Shown: positions 25,850 to 34,617 of the stretch, one piece after another | Numbering within the stretch: position 1 is the first letter of the stretch | How the letters are laid out: every line of letters begins with the position of its first letter | Assembly (NCBI GenBank): GCA_965248635.1 | Contig: OZ252114.1 | Span: 2,542,001-2,606,000 of the forward strand | Length of the DNA: 64,000 bases | Source: CBDAPI01 sp965248635 | GTDB lineage: Bacteria > Acidobacteriota > UBA6911 > RPQK01 > CBDAPI01 | Direction: 5' to 3' | Position numbers and translations under genes: made by a program | Notes under the pieces: generated by a model | The model's database searches: none | What the model was told of the DNA's origin: nothing | What the model saw: the letters and a program-made list of their open reading frames with translations, nothing else

Positions 25850-26971
25850 ATGGCTGGTAATGGGAGTTCAGTTCAAGTCGACTACCTGCCGAGATTGCCG
25901 ATCAACAAAGATACAGGAATCGGCTGTATCGGTTCGGGATTCATCATGGCGGATTGCCACCTGGAGGCCTATGCACAGGCCGGATTCAATCCCGTTGCGA
26001 TTGCCTCCCGAAATCCGCAGCATGCCCGGACAGTGGCCACACGCCACGGGATTCCCAAAGTCTACGACACCTACCAGCAGATGCTCTCCGACTCCGAGGT
26101 GGAGGTCGTCGACATAGCGGTTCCGCCGGACATCCAGCTGGAGGTCGTCCAGGAAGTGGTTCGTCATCCCCACATTCGGGGGATCCTGGCCCAGAAGCCT
26201 CTCAGCAACGACTACGATGGAGCGAGGAGAATCTGTGGCTTGTGCGGCGAGGCTGGGATCACCCTGGGGGTGAACCAGAACATGCGCTACGACCAATCGG
26301 TTCGCGCCTGCAAGAGTCTGCTGGACACGAAGGAACTGGGAGATCCGGTTCTGGCTACCATCGACATGCGGGCCATCCCTCACTGGATGCCCTGGCATGA
26401 GAGGTTGGGTTCGGTCACGCTCAGAAACATGTCCATCCATCATCTCGATACGTTCCGTTTCTGGTTCGGGGATCCGCTGCGCGTTTTTGCCAGCGTCCGC
26501 ACCGACCCGCGCACCTCTGAAAAGTTTGATCACGAGGACGGGATTTGTCTCTATATCCTGGAATATTCTAGCGGGCTGCGGGCCGCCTCCTGGGACGACG
26601 TCTGGGCCGGTCCTTCAGCGGAAGGATCGGCGTCAGATATCTACATCCGATGGAGGGTCGAGGGTACCGACGGTATGGCTCGGGGCACCATCGGCTGGCC
26701 TTCCTACCCGGCGCGCACACCGAGCACCCTGGACTTCACGACCAGAGAGAGTGGACAGTGGCATCAGCCTCGCTGGGAAGAGGTCTGGTTCCCCGACGCC
26801 TTTGCGGGTCCCATGGCCGACCTGCTGTGCTCACTGGAGGAGAATCGCGAACCGCACATCAGCGGAGAAGACAACCTCAAGACCTTGGCACTGGTGGAAG
26901 CCTGTTACCTGTCGGCTCGAGAGCATCGGGCCGTGGAGATGGAAGAAATCATCCGTTCTGTTATGAGCTGA
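25850..26971 (+). CDS. Gfo/Idh/MocA family oxidoreductase, copy 1
   Basis: About 373 residues from the chosen start at 25850, which has AGGGAG nine bases upstream; the frame is open up to an ATG at 25727, but those 41 residues resemble neither a signal peptide nor the family. The Rossmann motif is 'GIGCIGSGFIMADCHL'. The usual EKP motif is present as 'ILAQKPLSNDY', with Gln replacing Glu. 'NQNMRYDQSVRACK' and 'RNMSIHHLDTFRFWFGDP' are typical of the C-terminal domain. There is no twin-arginine signal, so it is cytoplasmic, unlike the broken Gfo protein at 640-4687. It is divergent from the dimethylformamidase-like gene and 118 bases upstream of the symporter gene, so probably an operon with the latter. 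It probably acts on the substrate imported by the symporter (inference). Confidence 0.93.
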   Translation: MAGNGSSVQVDYLPRLPINKDTGIGCIGSGFIMADCHLEAYAQAGFNPVAIASRNPQHARTVATRHGIPKVYDTYQQMLSDSEVEVVDIAVPPDIQLEVVQEVVRHPHIRGILAQKPLSNDYDGARRICGLCGEAGITLGVNQNMRYDQSVRACKSLLDTKELGDPVLATIDMRAIPHWMPWHERLGSVTLRNMSIHHLDTFRFWFGDPLRVFASVRTDPRTSEKFDHEDGICLYILEYSSGLRAASWDDVWAGPSAEGSASDIYIRWRVEGTDGMARGTIGWPSYPARTPSTLDFTTRESGQWHQPRWEEVWFPDAFAGPMADLLCSLEENREPHISGEDNLKTLALVEACYLSAREHRAVEMEEIIRSVMS

Positions 26972-27089
26972 TCCCGTTTTTGCTCTGCCAGTAGTTGCGA
27001 TCCAGGTTGCGGTACTGGATGGCCTCCGCAACATGGGGGGGCTGGATGCTCGGAAAACGAGGTGAGTGGTAAGCTGGAGTTAGCTTCTC

Positions 27090-28619
27090 ATGGACCACGA
27101 CCTACTACGATGGCCTGACCTGATCGTGATCGGTCTGAACTTCGCCGCCATGATTGCGATTGGCGTCCACACCGCTCGCAAAAGCAAATCCTCGGATGCC
27201 TATTTCCTGGCCGGTCGGCGAATGCCGGGCTGGGTAGTCGGGTTTTCTCTGGTGGCCACTATCGTCAGTTCCATGACCTTCCTGGCGATGCCCGGCTTTA
27301 CTTACCAAGAAGACTGGCGCTTCATGCTCCCCCATCTGACCTATCCGTTGGCTGGCCTGGCTGGTCTTTATCTGTTCATGCCCTTCTTCCGGCGAGGGAA
27401 CATTCGCTCCGCCTACGAGTATCTGGAGCGGCGTTTCGGAATCTGGGCCCGCCTCTATGCAGCAACCGGATTTCTCTTGTTTCAGATGTTTCGCCTGGGG
27501 GTCATCTTATATGCGGTTTGTTTGCCCTTCGAGACTATGACCGGGCTCCCATTGGCCTGGGTTATTGTCATTCTTGGGGTACTGGTGGCTACCTACACAG
27601 TGGCAGGTGGGCTGGAAGCGGTGATCTGGACCGATTTCATTCAGTCGCTGGCTCTGATCGGGGGAGGGTTGATTTGCTTACCCATTGTGGCAGGTCTTCT
27701 CCCGGGCGGCTTGACGCAGATCTTCACCGAGGCCCACGCTGACGGAAAGTTCTCCGTGGGAAATACTGCCTTCACCTGGAGCGAACAAACCCTGTGGGTT
27801 CTCATGCTGCTTTACTTCTTCTTGTTTCTCGGGTTTATGTGCACCGATCAGATGACGGTTCAGCGCTACCTTTCGGTGAGGAGTGACGGCGAAGCCCGCA
27901 AGGGACTGGTGATCGGCGTTCTTCTGGCAGTGCCGGTCTGGGTCTATTTTTCTTTCATCGGCACGGCCATGTACGTGCTCTACAAAAACTTTCCCAGAGC
28001 CGAACTGGATCAGATTGTGCCCGAACAGGTTTTCCCCTTCTTCATTTTGACCGAAGTTCCCGCCGGGGCTGCCGGCTTCGTCCTGTCCGGACTGCTGGCA
28101 GCAGCCATGTCCACACTGGATTCCAGCATCAACGCATCAGCCGCCACGGTAACGACCGATTTCTATCGCCGATTGATGGCCCCAGACCGCGATGAGCGAC
28201 ACTACGTCAAGATCGGCCGCTGGCTTTCGGTGCTTTTCGGCGCCATCATGATCGGACTGGCTCTGCTGATCCACTACAGCCGCAGCCAGACACTCATGGA
28301 TTTGCAGACGCTGCTCTTTTCCATCTTGAGCGGGGGCATTCTGAGTCTGTTCCTGGTAGGCTTTCTGACTCGGCGGGTGAACAATCGGGCTGCCTTGAGC
28401 GCCACGCTCTGCACCTTCTCCGGAATTTGCCTGTGGTTATTCCTGGACAGCGCGGCGGGAGAGAGACTGCTTCCGAGTGCCTCAGGTTGGCTTCCGGAGA
28501 AGTCGTGGATTATGGTCCTGTCCAACCTCTTTCTGTTCGTTGTCGCCTACGGCTTGAGCCTGCTCTTCGGGCGCCGATCTCAAAAAGACCTCCGGAACCT
28601 GACTCTCTGGACGACTTAG
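27090..28619 (+). CDS. Sodium:solute symporter (SSS family), copy 1
   Basis: 509 residues, about 13 membrane spans, normal length for the SSS family. Diagnostic parts are 'DAYFLAGRRMPGWVVGFSLV' after the first span, 'YEYLERRFG', 'YTVAGGLEAVIWTDFIQSL' and the sodium-site region 'LLAAAMSTLDSSINASAATV' near residue 350. SSS proteins import sugars, organic acids, amino acids or urea with sodium; the substrate cannot be told from sequence. It follows the Gfo gene in the same direction. GGAG lies 11 bases before the ATG. An identical copy is at 32720-34249. Confidence 0.95.
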   Translation: MDHDLLRWPDLIVIGLNFAAMIAIGVHTARKSKSSDAYFLAGRRMPGWVVGFSLVATIVSSMTFLAMPGFTYQEDWRFMLPHLTYPLAGLAGLYLFMPFFRRGNIRSAYEYLERRFGIWARLYAATGFLLFQMFRLGVILYAVCLPFETMTGLPLAWVIVILGVLVATYTVAGGLEAVIWTDFIQSLALIGGGLICLPIVAGLLPGGLTQIFTEAHADGKFSVGNTAFTWSEQTLWVLMLLYFFLFLGFMCTDQMTVQRYLSVRSDGEARKGLVIGVLLAVPVWVYFSFIGTAMYVLYKNFPRAELDQIVPEQVFPFFILTEVPAGAAGFVLSGLLAAAMSTLDSSINASAATVTTDFYRRLMAPDRDERHYVKIGRWLSVLFGAIMIGLALLIHYSRSQTLMDLQTLLFSILSGGILSLFLVGFLTRRVNNRAALSATLCTFSGICLWLFLDSAAGERLLPSASGWLPEKSWIMVLSNLFLFVVAYGLSLLFGRRSQKDLRNLTLWTT

Positions 28620-28644
28620 CGCATGCAGATCCTATTTAAATCCA

Positions 28645-28826
28645 GAGTTGGTCGTTTATGACGACACGGGCAAAGCCAAGACCGTTGAGTATCAGAAGTT
28701 GCCCACGATGTGCTGAACGAACTCCAGAAACAACACGGAAAACTCCAGGAGCAGGAAGCGGTCATTACCGAGCTGAGTGAACGGTTGTCCCGACTAGAGC
28801 AGATTCTGTCCCTCCCGCGATCCTGA
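28645..28826 (+). pseudogene. Decayed C-terminal fragment of an S74/tail-fibre-type protein, copy 1
   Basis: A reading frame gives 'ELVVYDDTGKAKTVEYQKL', then after a one-base shift 'HDVLNELQKQHGKLQEQEAV' and 'ITELSERLSRLEQILSLPRS' followed by TGA. This resembles the conserved C-terminal end of S74-type tail-fibre/intramolecular-chaperone proteins (VYDDEGKP.TVRY....LLNEF.KQH....EQ..TI..L), a coiled coil. No upstream part of the gene is left, so it is a remnant, duplicated along with the array. The remaining ~150 bases before the next unit contain nothing I can identify. Confidence 0.7.
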
Positions 28827-28987
28827 AGAAGACCGTGGTATTGATCCGTTTCTCCCCGAACTCCTTCACCCCGTGCACGATAACCTTTGACTCGCCGAAG
28901 AACAGCCCAATGAATGCCCGTTTGTCCTCGAATTCCATTGTCTCGGCCGGTGCTCCGGCCCCAGCAGTCGCTTGTACCGCCGCTCGC

Positions 28988-31264
28988 TCATGGTTGGCCT
29001 GGAAGCGGTTCGTCCCTTGCGAATGTGCTCAGCACATTGTCCGTGATTCTGGAAACATTGTTGTCGTAGTCGTTATAGGAGAGGCTTCCGAACCAGCTGA
29101 TGGAGCCCACCGAGAAGACCGCTCCCCCGTTCGGATACTCGAAGAAGACCATATCCGCCCTGACCAGAGGGTTAGGGGTCTGAGTCAACGATGAGTAGAT
29201 CGCGGGGGCTTCCTCCACCACCGGCAGGTAATCCTCGGAGAAACCTGTTGCGCTGGCCAGGAGGAGAGTGTGGGCGGGTGTTCCCAGGTCAAAATCCATC
29301 CGGTCGATTTCATCGCCGGCCGCACCGGGTCCCAGACCCAGCGATGGGAAGCCGGAGATCGTTTCCTCCTCACCGATCCCCTCGAAGATGAACGCGGCCC
29401 TCGGGTCGAAGCTTCCCGGTTGGCGACGATAAGGCCGGTTGAGGCCGCAACGGGCCTCGGGCGTCCATCCCTGAGCAGTGAACCCGACGCCGACCAGCTT
29501 CTGAGGTGGCCGGCCGCGAGCCCGCCACAGTCCTCCCAGTTCCCCCGTAGTGCTGTGATAATATTCACCGGCCGAGGCGCTCCAGGTTCGTGTCCCTCCC
29601 CAACGACGCACCTCAATGATGTGGGGCTCCTCCGGACTCTGAGACGTGACCCAGTAGAAGCCGTTTCCACCCAGATACATCAACCGTCCACCTTCGTGCA
29701 GATAGCGCTGCAGTGCATCCAGCATCTGCTGGGACCAGTACTCAGGATGGGAGCCCGTCACCACCACGTTATAGGGATCCAGCAACGCTGCTCCTTCCAG
29801 GTGAAGGTCCTCATCGGTAATGACGTCGTAATCGTGACCGCGCGCTTCCATCCAGTCCACCAAGTAAAGGTCGGCACTGAAATGGCGGGGGAAGGGTTCT
29901 CCGGCGGTCGAGGACTGGAGTGCGATCTTGGGACGGATGTCGACCAGCGGTCTCAGACGCGATGCATAGGCGACGCCGCTTCCATCTGAATGATGATCGT
30001 AAAGGCTCAACAGTCCCGGAATCCCCAAGTTGAAATTGGAATAGGCAAGGTAGTTGAAAGTCGGGAAAAGATAGGCGATCCGGGCCCCGGCTGTTCCCTT
30101 TTGTGGTCTGACGAAAAAAGGAAGGTAGTCCTCATGCTCGCCTGCCCGCAGGCGGGCCGCATAAACTCGGCTGTCCAGGCTGGTGGGGACTTGAAACGCA
30201 AAATCCACATCCCACTCGGCGTCGTCCAGGTCATCGTCGTGAAAATGGATGGCTCCGTATTCCTCGGGGACAGTATTGAAGTTGCTCTTTTTCCCAGTCC
30301 AGCGGTAACCTGTAACGCCGCGCATCGGCATGTTGATGCTGTGCCCGTGTAACCCGCTGCCAGAGGTGTCTATCACCCCTCGAGACGGGATGTCGACGGA
30401 GAAGTCCCAGGCAGCGACCAGAGGTAACCAATGCATCGACTCGGTTTCACTTCCGGTCGACGCCAATTGCTCAGGACCGAGAGCAGCCGCGAAGATCCTC
30501 GGACTGTCGATCTTCCCATTGAAGTGAGCGCCGGCGTTCTCTTTCGCCTCGCCATGCGACTCCCAGACGGCACCCATAACCAGAGGTACCGTATTCGTGC
30601 CCGGTTTTCCGGCCTGGATTGACTCAGACACAACTACCCGAGCGTTCCCCAGAGGCCAGTCTCGCAGGGGTTCCTGATAGAGGGCGATGCGGCGTCCCGG
30701 CGCCTCGAAAACAGCTGTTACCCGGGTCCACCTTCTGGGCTGAAGAGGGTGTGCTGTCGCCACCCGGTCGATCTTCTCCGCACCGTCACCGACCCACAGG
30801 GCCAGATGTCCCTCGCTGTCGATGAACAATCCGTAACCGGTGTTGGAGTCGGGCGACCACTTGGTGATGATTCCCTGGAGTCCCTTCCGCGGAGTGGTGG
30901 GATAGATCCATGCCTGCAGTGTGAAGCTACCGGAGGGCTGAAGCAGAGGGCTGTGTGGAACAACCACATAGGAGCCCGGGTGGAGTTCTTGTTTGCGGCC
31001 GGGATAACGGGCATTGACAGCTGTTTGGACGTGCTCCTCTTTGAAGCCTGGTCCGTTGGGATTCGTGTCTCCGTGAATCAGACGGACTATGTCCATCTGG
31101 TAGTGGGGCTCTCCGGTACTGACCATGAAGCGGATTGTTTCGCCCGCCGCAACGCTCAGGAGGTCCGAATATCCCGTCAATCCTTTCAGTTCCCAGATCG
31201 TGCTCTGTCCAGCTACAGATGGCAAGAGAAACAGGAAGGGGAGAATGAAAACGACATTCTTCAT
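28988..31264 (-). CDS. N,N-dimethylformamidase large-subunit-like secreted protein, copy 2 (recombinant)
   Basis: 758 residues with the same domain plan as copy 1: signal peptide, LamG-like domain, dimethylformamidase-like domain with FPTFNYLAY and SHPEYW motifs. Its signal peptide is that of copy 1 (MKNVVFILPF), whereas the variable residues in the rest of the protein are those of copy 3 (FIDSEGHL, ATAHPLQ, FEAPGRR, GNARVV, WESHGEA, NTVPEEYG, DSRVYAA, GLLSLYD). The change from one parental type to the other lies between about 30818 and 31239. It is intact and presumably functional. Confidence 0.88.
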   Translation of the reverse strand: MKNVVFILPFLFLLPSVAGQSTIWELKGLTGYSDLLSVAAGETIRFMVSTGEPHYQMDIVRLIHGDTNPNGPGFKEEHVQTAVNARYPGRKQELHPGSYVVVPHSPLLQPSGSFTLQAWIYPTTPRKGLQGIITKWSPDSNTGYGLFIDSEGHLALWVGDGAEKIDRVATAHPLQPRRWTRVTAVFEAPGRRIALYQEPLRDWPLGNARVVVSESIQAGKPGTNTVPLVMGAVWESHGEAKENAGAHFNGKIDSPRIFAAALGPEQLASTGSETESMHWLPLVAAWDFSVDIPSRGVIDTSGSGLHGHSINMPMRGVTGYRWTGKKSNFNTVPEEYGAIHFHDDDLDDAEWDVDFAFQVPTSLDSRVYAARLRAGEHEDYLPFFVRPQKGTAGARIAYLFPTFNYLAYSNFNLGIPGLLSLYDHHSDGSGVAYASRLRPLVDIRPKIALQSSTAGEPFPRHFSADLYLVDWMEARGHDYDVITDEDLHLEGAALLDPYNVVVTGSHPEYWSQQMLDALQRYLHEGGRLMYLGGNGFYWVTSQSPEEPHIIEVRRWGGTRTWSASAGEYYHSTTGELGGLWRARGRPPQKLVGVGFTAQGWTPEARCGLNRPYRRQPGSFDPRAAFIFEGIGEEETISGFPSLGLGPGAAGDEIDRMDFDLGTPAHTLLLASATGFSEDYLPVVEEAPAIYSSLTQTPNPLVRADMVFFEYPNGGAVFSVGSISWFGSLSYNDYDNNVSRITDNVLSTFARDEPLPGQP

Positions 31265-31479
31265 ATTAACTTCGGATCCGAGTTGCTCTGACCTCCCGGT
31301 GATGAATGATCAAAACTTATCAGCCGGGTGTTGAGTGAGAACCTGGATCGAAACAGATGATATCATTCTCTCACGCAGCCAACCCTGGTCTGCGCGCGCA
31401 TGTTTCTGAGAAGATGGTCTCCAATGTAATCGCCACGGGACCAGAAAGAAGGCTCGAGCACTCTAGGGAGACCAAACAG

Positions 31480-32601
31480 ATGGCTGGTAATGGGAGTTCA
31501 GTTCAAGTCGACTACCTGCCGAGATTGCCGATCAACAAAGATACAGGAATCGGCTGTATCGGTTCGGGATTCATCATGGCGGATTGCCACCTGGAGGCCT
31601 ATGCACAGGCCGGATTCAATCCCGTTGCGATTGCCTCCCGAAATCCGCAGCATGCCCGGACAGTGGCCACACGCCACGGGATTCCCAAAGTCTACGACAC
31701 CTACCAGCAGATGCTCTCCGACTCCGAGGTGGAGGTCGTCGACATAGCGGTTCCGCCGGACATCCAGCTGGAGGTCGTCCAGGAAGTGGTTCGTCATCCC
31801 CACATTCGGGGGATCCTGGCCCAGAAGCCTCTCAGCAACGACTACGATGGAGCGAGGAGAATCTGTGGCTTGTGCGGCGAGGCTGGGATCACCCTGGGGG
31901 TGAACCAGAACATGCGCTACGACCAATCGGTTCGCGCCTGCAAGAGTCTGCTGGACACGAAGGAACTGGGAGATCCGGTTCTGGCTACCATCGACATGCG
32001 GGCCATCCCTCACTGGATGCCCTGGCATGAGAGGTTGGGTTCGGTCACGCTCAGAAACATGTCCATCCATCATCTCGATACGTTCCGTTTCTGGTTCGGG
32101 GATCCGCTGCGCGTTTTTGCCAGCGTCCGCACCGACCCGCGCACCTCTGAAAAGTTTGATCACGAGGACGGGATTTGTCTCTATATCCTGGAATATTCTA
32201 GCGGGCTGCGGGCCGCCTCCTGGGACGACGTCTGGGCCGGTCCTTCAGCGGAAGGATCGGCGTCAGATATCTACATCCGATGGAGGGTCGAGGGTACCGA
32301 CGGTATGGCTCGGGGCACCATCGGCTGGCCTTCCTACCCGGCGCGCACACCGAGCACCCTGGACTTCACGACCAGAGAGAGTGGACAGTGGCATCAGCCT
32401 CGCTGGGAAGAGGTCTGGTTCCCCGACGCCTTTGCGGGTCCCATGGCCGACCTGCTGTGCTCACTGGAGGAGAATCGCGAACCGCACATCAGCGGAGAAG
32501 ACAACCTCAAGACCTTGGCACTGGTGGAAGCCTGTTACCTGTCGGCTCGAGAGCATCGGGCCGTGGAGATGGAAGAAATCATCCGTTCTGTTATGAGCTG
32601 A
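31480..32601 (+). CDS. Gfo/Idh/MocA family oxidoreductase, copy 2
   Basis: Identical to the copy at 25850-26971 in protein and, as far as I can see, in DNA. The same start choice (AGGGAG upstream of ATG 31480; an upstream ATG exists at 31357) and the same 'AQKPL' variant of the EKP motif apply. Its neighbours are the recombinant dimethylformamidase-like gene (divergent) and symporter copy 2 (downstream). Confidence 0.93.
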   Translation: MAGNGSSVQVDYLPRLPINKDTGIGCIGSGFIMADCHLEAYAQAGFNPVAIASRNPQHARTVATRHGIPKVYDTYQQMLSDSEVEVVDIAVPPDIQLEVVQEVVRHPHIRGILAQKPLSNDYDGARRICGLCGEAGITLGVNQNMRYDQSVRACKSLLDTKELGDPVLATIDMRAIPHWMPWHERLGSVTLRNMSIHHLDTFRFWFGDPLRVFASVRTDPRTSEKFDHEDGICLYILEYSSGLRAASWDDVWAGPSAEGSASDIYIRWRVEGTDGMARGTIGWPSYPARTPSTLDFTTRESGQWHQPRWEEVWFPDAFAGPMADLLCSLEENREPHISGEDNLKTLALVEACYLSAREHRAVEMEEIIRSVMS

Positions 32602-32719
32602 TCCCGTTTTTGCTCTGCCAGTAGTTGCGATCCAGGTTGCGGTACTGGATGGCCTCCGCAACATGGGGGGGCTGGATGCTCGGAAAACGAGGTGAGTGGT
32701 AAGCTGGAGTTAGCTTCTC

Positions 32720-34249
32720 ATGGACCACGACCTACTACGATGGCCTGACCTGATCGTGATCGGTCTGAACTTCGCCGCCATGATTGCGATTGGCGTCCAC
32801 ACCGCTCGCAAAAGCAAATCCTCGGATGCCTATTTCCTGGCCGGTCGGCGAATGCCGGGCTGGGTAGTCGGGTTTTCTCTGGTGGCCACTATCGTCAGTT
32901 CCATGACCTTCCTGGCGATGCCCGGCTTTACTTACCAAGAAGACTGGCGCTTCATGCTCCCCCATCTGACCTATCCGTTGGCTGGCCTGGCTGGTCTTTA
33001 TCTGTTCATGCCCTTCTTCCGGCGAGGGAACATTCGCTCCGCCTACGAGTATCTGGAGCGGCGTTTCGGAATCTGGGCCCGCCTCTATGCAGCAACCGGA
33101 TTTCTCTTGTTTCAGATGTTTCGCCTGGGGGTCATCTTATATGCGGTTTGTTTGCCCTTCGAGACTATGACCGGGCTCCCATTGGCCTGGGTTATTGTCA
33201 TTCTTGGGGTACTGGTGGCTACCTACACAGTGGCAGGTGGGCTGGAAGCGGTGATCTGGACCGATTTCATTCAGTCGCTGGCTCTGATCGGGGGAGGGTT
33301 GATTTGCTTACCCATTGTGGCAGGTCTTCTCCCGGGCGGCTTGACGCAGATCTTCACCGAGGCCCACGCTGACGGAAAGTTCTCCGTGGGAAATACTGCC
33401 TTCACCTGGAGCGAACAAACCCTGTGGGTTCTCATGCTGCTTTACTTCTTCTTGTTTCTCGGGTTTATGTGCACCGATCAGATGACGGTTCAGCGCTACC
33501 TTTCGGTGAGGAGTGACGGCGAAGCCCGCAAGGGACTGGTGATCGGCGTTCTTCTGGCAGTGCCGGTCTGGGTCTATTTTTCTTTCATCGGCACGGCCAT
33601 GTACGTGCTCTACAAAAACTTTCCCAGAGCCGAACTGGATCAGATTGTGCCCGAACAGGTTTTCCCCTTCTTCATTTTGACCGAAGTTCCCGCCGGGGCT
33701 GCCGGCTTCGTCCTGTCCGGACTGCTGGCAGCAGCCATGTCCACACTGGATTCCAGCATCAACGCATCAGCCGCCACGGTAACGACCGATTTCTATCGCC
33801 GATTGATGGCCCCAGACCGCGATGAGCGACACTACGTCAAGATCGGCCGCTGGCTTTCGGTGCTTTTCGGCGCCATCATGATCGGACTGGCTCTGCTGAT
33901 CCACTACAGCCGCAGCCAGACACTCATGGATTTGCAGACGCTGCTCTTTTCCATCTTGAGCGGGGGCATTCTGAGTCTGTTCCTGGTAGGCTTTCTGACT
34001 CGGCGGGTGAACAATCGGGCTGCCTTGAGCGCCACGCTCTGCACCTTCTCCGGAATTTGCCTGTGGTTATTCCTGGACAGCGCGGCGGGAGAGAGACTGC
34101 TTCCGAGTGCCTCAGGTTGGCTTCCGGAGAAGTCGTGGATTATGGTCCTGTCCAACCTCTTTCTGTTCGTTGTCGCCTACGGCTTGAGCCTGCTCTTCGG
34201 GCGCCGATCTCAAAAAGACCTCCGGAACCTGACTCTCTGGACGACTTAG
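32720..34249 (+). CDS. Sodium:solute symporter (SSS family), copy 2
   Basis: 509 residues, identical to the copy at 27090-28619. The lack of any difference, compared with about a dozen differences among the dimethylformamidase-like copies, shows that this part of the array was duplicated recently. Confidence 0.95.
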   Translation: MDHDLLRWPDLIVIGLNFAAMIAIGVHTARKSKSSDAYFLAGRRMPGWVVGFSLVATIVSSMTFLAMPGFTYQEDWRFMLPHLTYPLAGLAGLYLFMPFFRRGNIRSAYEYLERRFGIWARLYAATGFLLFQMFRLGVILYAVCLPFETMTGLPLAWVIVILGVLVATYTVAGGLEAVIWTDFIQSLALIGGGLICLPIVAGLLPGGLTQIFTEAHADGKFSVGNTAFTWSEQTLWVLMLLYFFLFLGFMCTDQMTVQRYLSVRSDGEARKGLVIGVLLAVPVWVYFSFIGTAMYVLYKNFPRAELDQIVPEQVFPFFILTEVPAGAAGFVLSGLLAAAMSTLDSSINASAATVTTDFYRRLMAPDRDERHYVKIGRWLSVLFGAIMIGLALLIHYSRSQTLMDLQTLLFSILSGGILSLFLVGFLTRRVNNRAALSATLCTFSGICLWLFLDSAAGERLLPSASGWLPEKSWIMVLSNLFLFVVAYGLSLLFGRRSQKDLRNLTLWTT

Positions 34250-34274
34250 CGCATGCAGATCCTATTTAAATCCA

Positions 34275-34456
34275 GAGTTGGTCGTTTATGACGACACGGG
34301 CAAAGCCAAGACCGTTGAGTATCAGAAGTTGCCCACGATGTGCTGAACGAACTCCAGAAACAACACGGAAAACTCCAGGAGCAGGAAGCGGTCATTACCG
34401 AGCTGAGTGAACGGTTGTCCCGACTAGAGCAGATTCTGTCCCTCCCGCGATCCTGA
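34275..34456 (+). pseudogene. Decayed C-terminal fragment of an S74/tail-fibre-type protein, copy 2
   Basis: Exact copy of the fragment at 28645-28826, including the internal frameshift, so the fragment was already broken before the array expanded. Confidence 0.7.
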
Positions 34457-34617
34457 AGAAGACCGTGGTATTGATCCGTTTCTCCCCGAACTCCTTCACC
34501 CCGTGCACGATAACCTTTGACTCGCCGAAGAACAGCCCAATGAATGCCCGTTTGTCCTCGAATTCCATTGTCTCGGCCGGTGCTCCGGCCCCAGCAGTCG
34601 CTTGTACCGCCGCTCGC

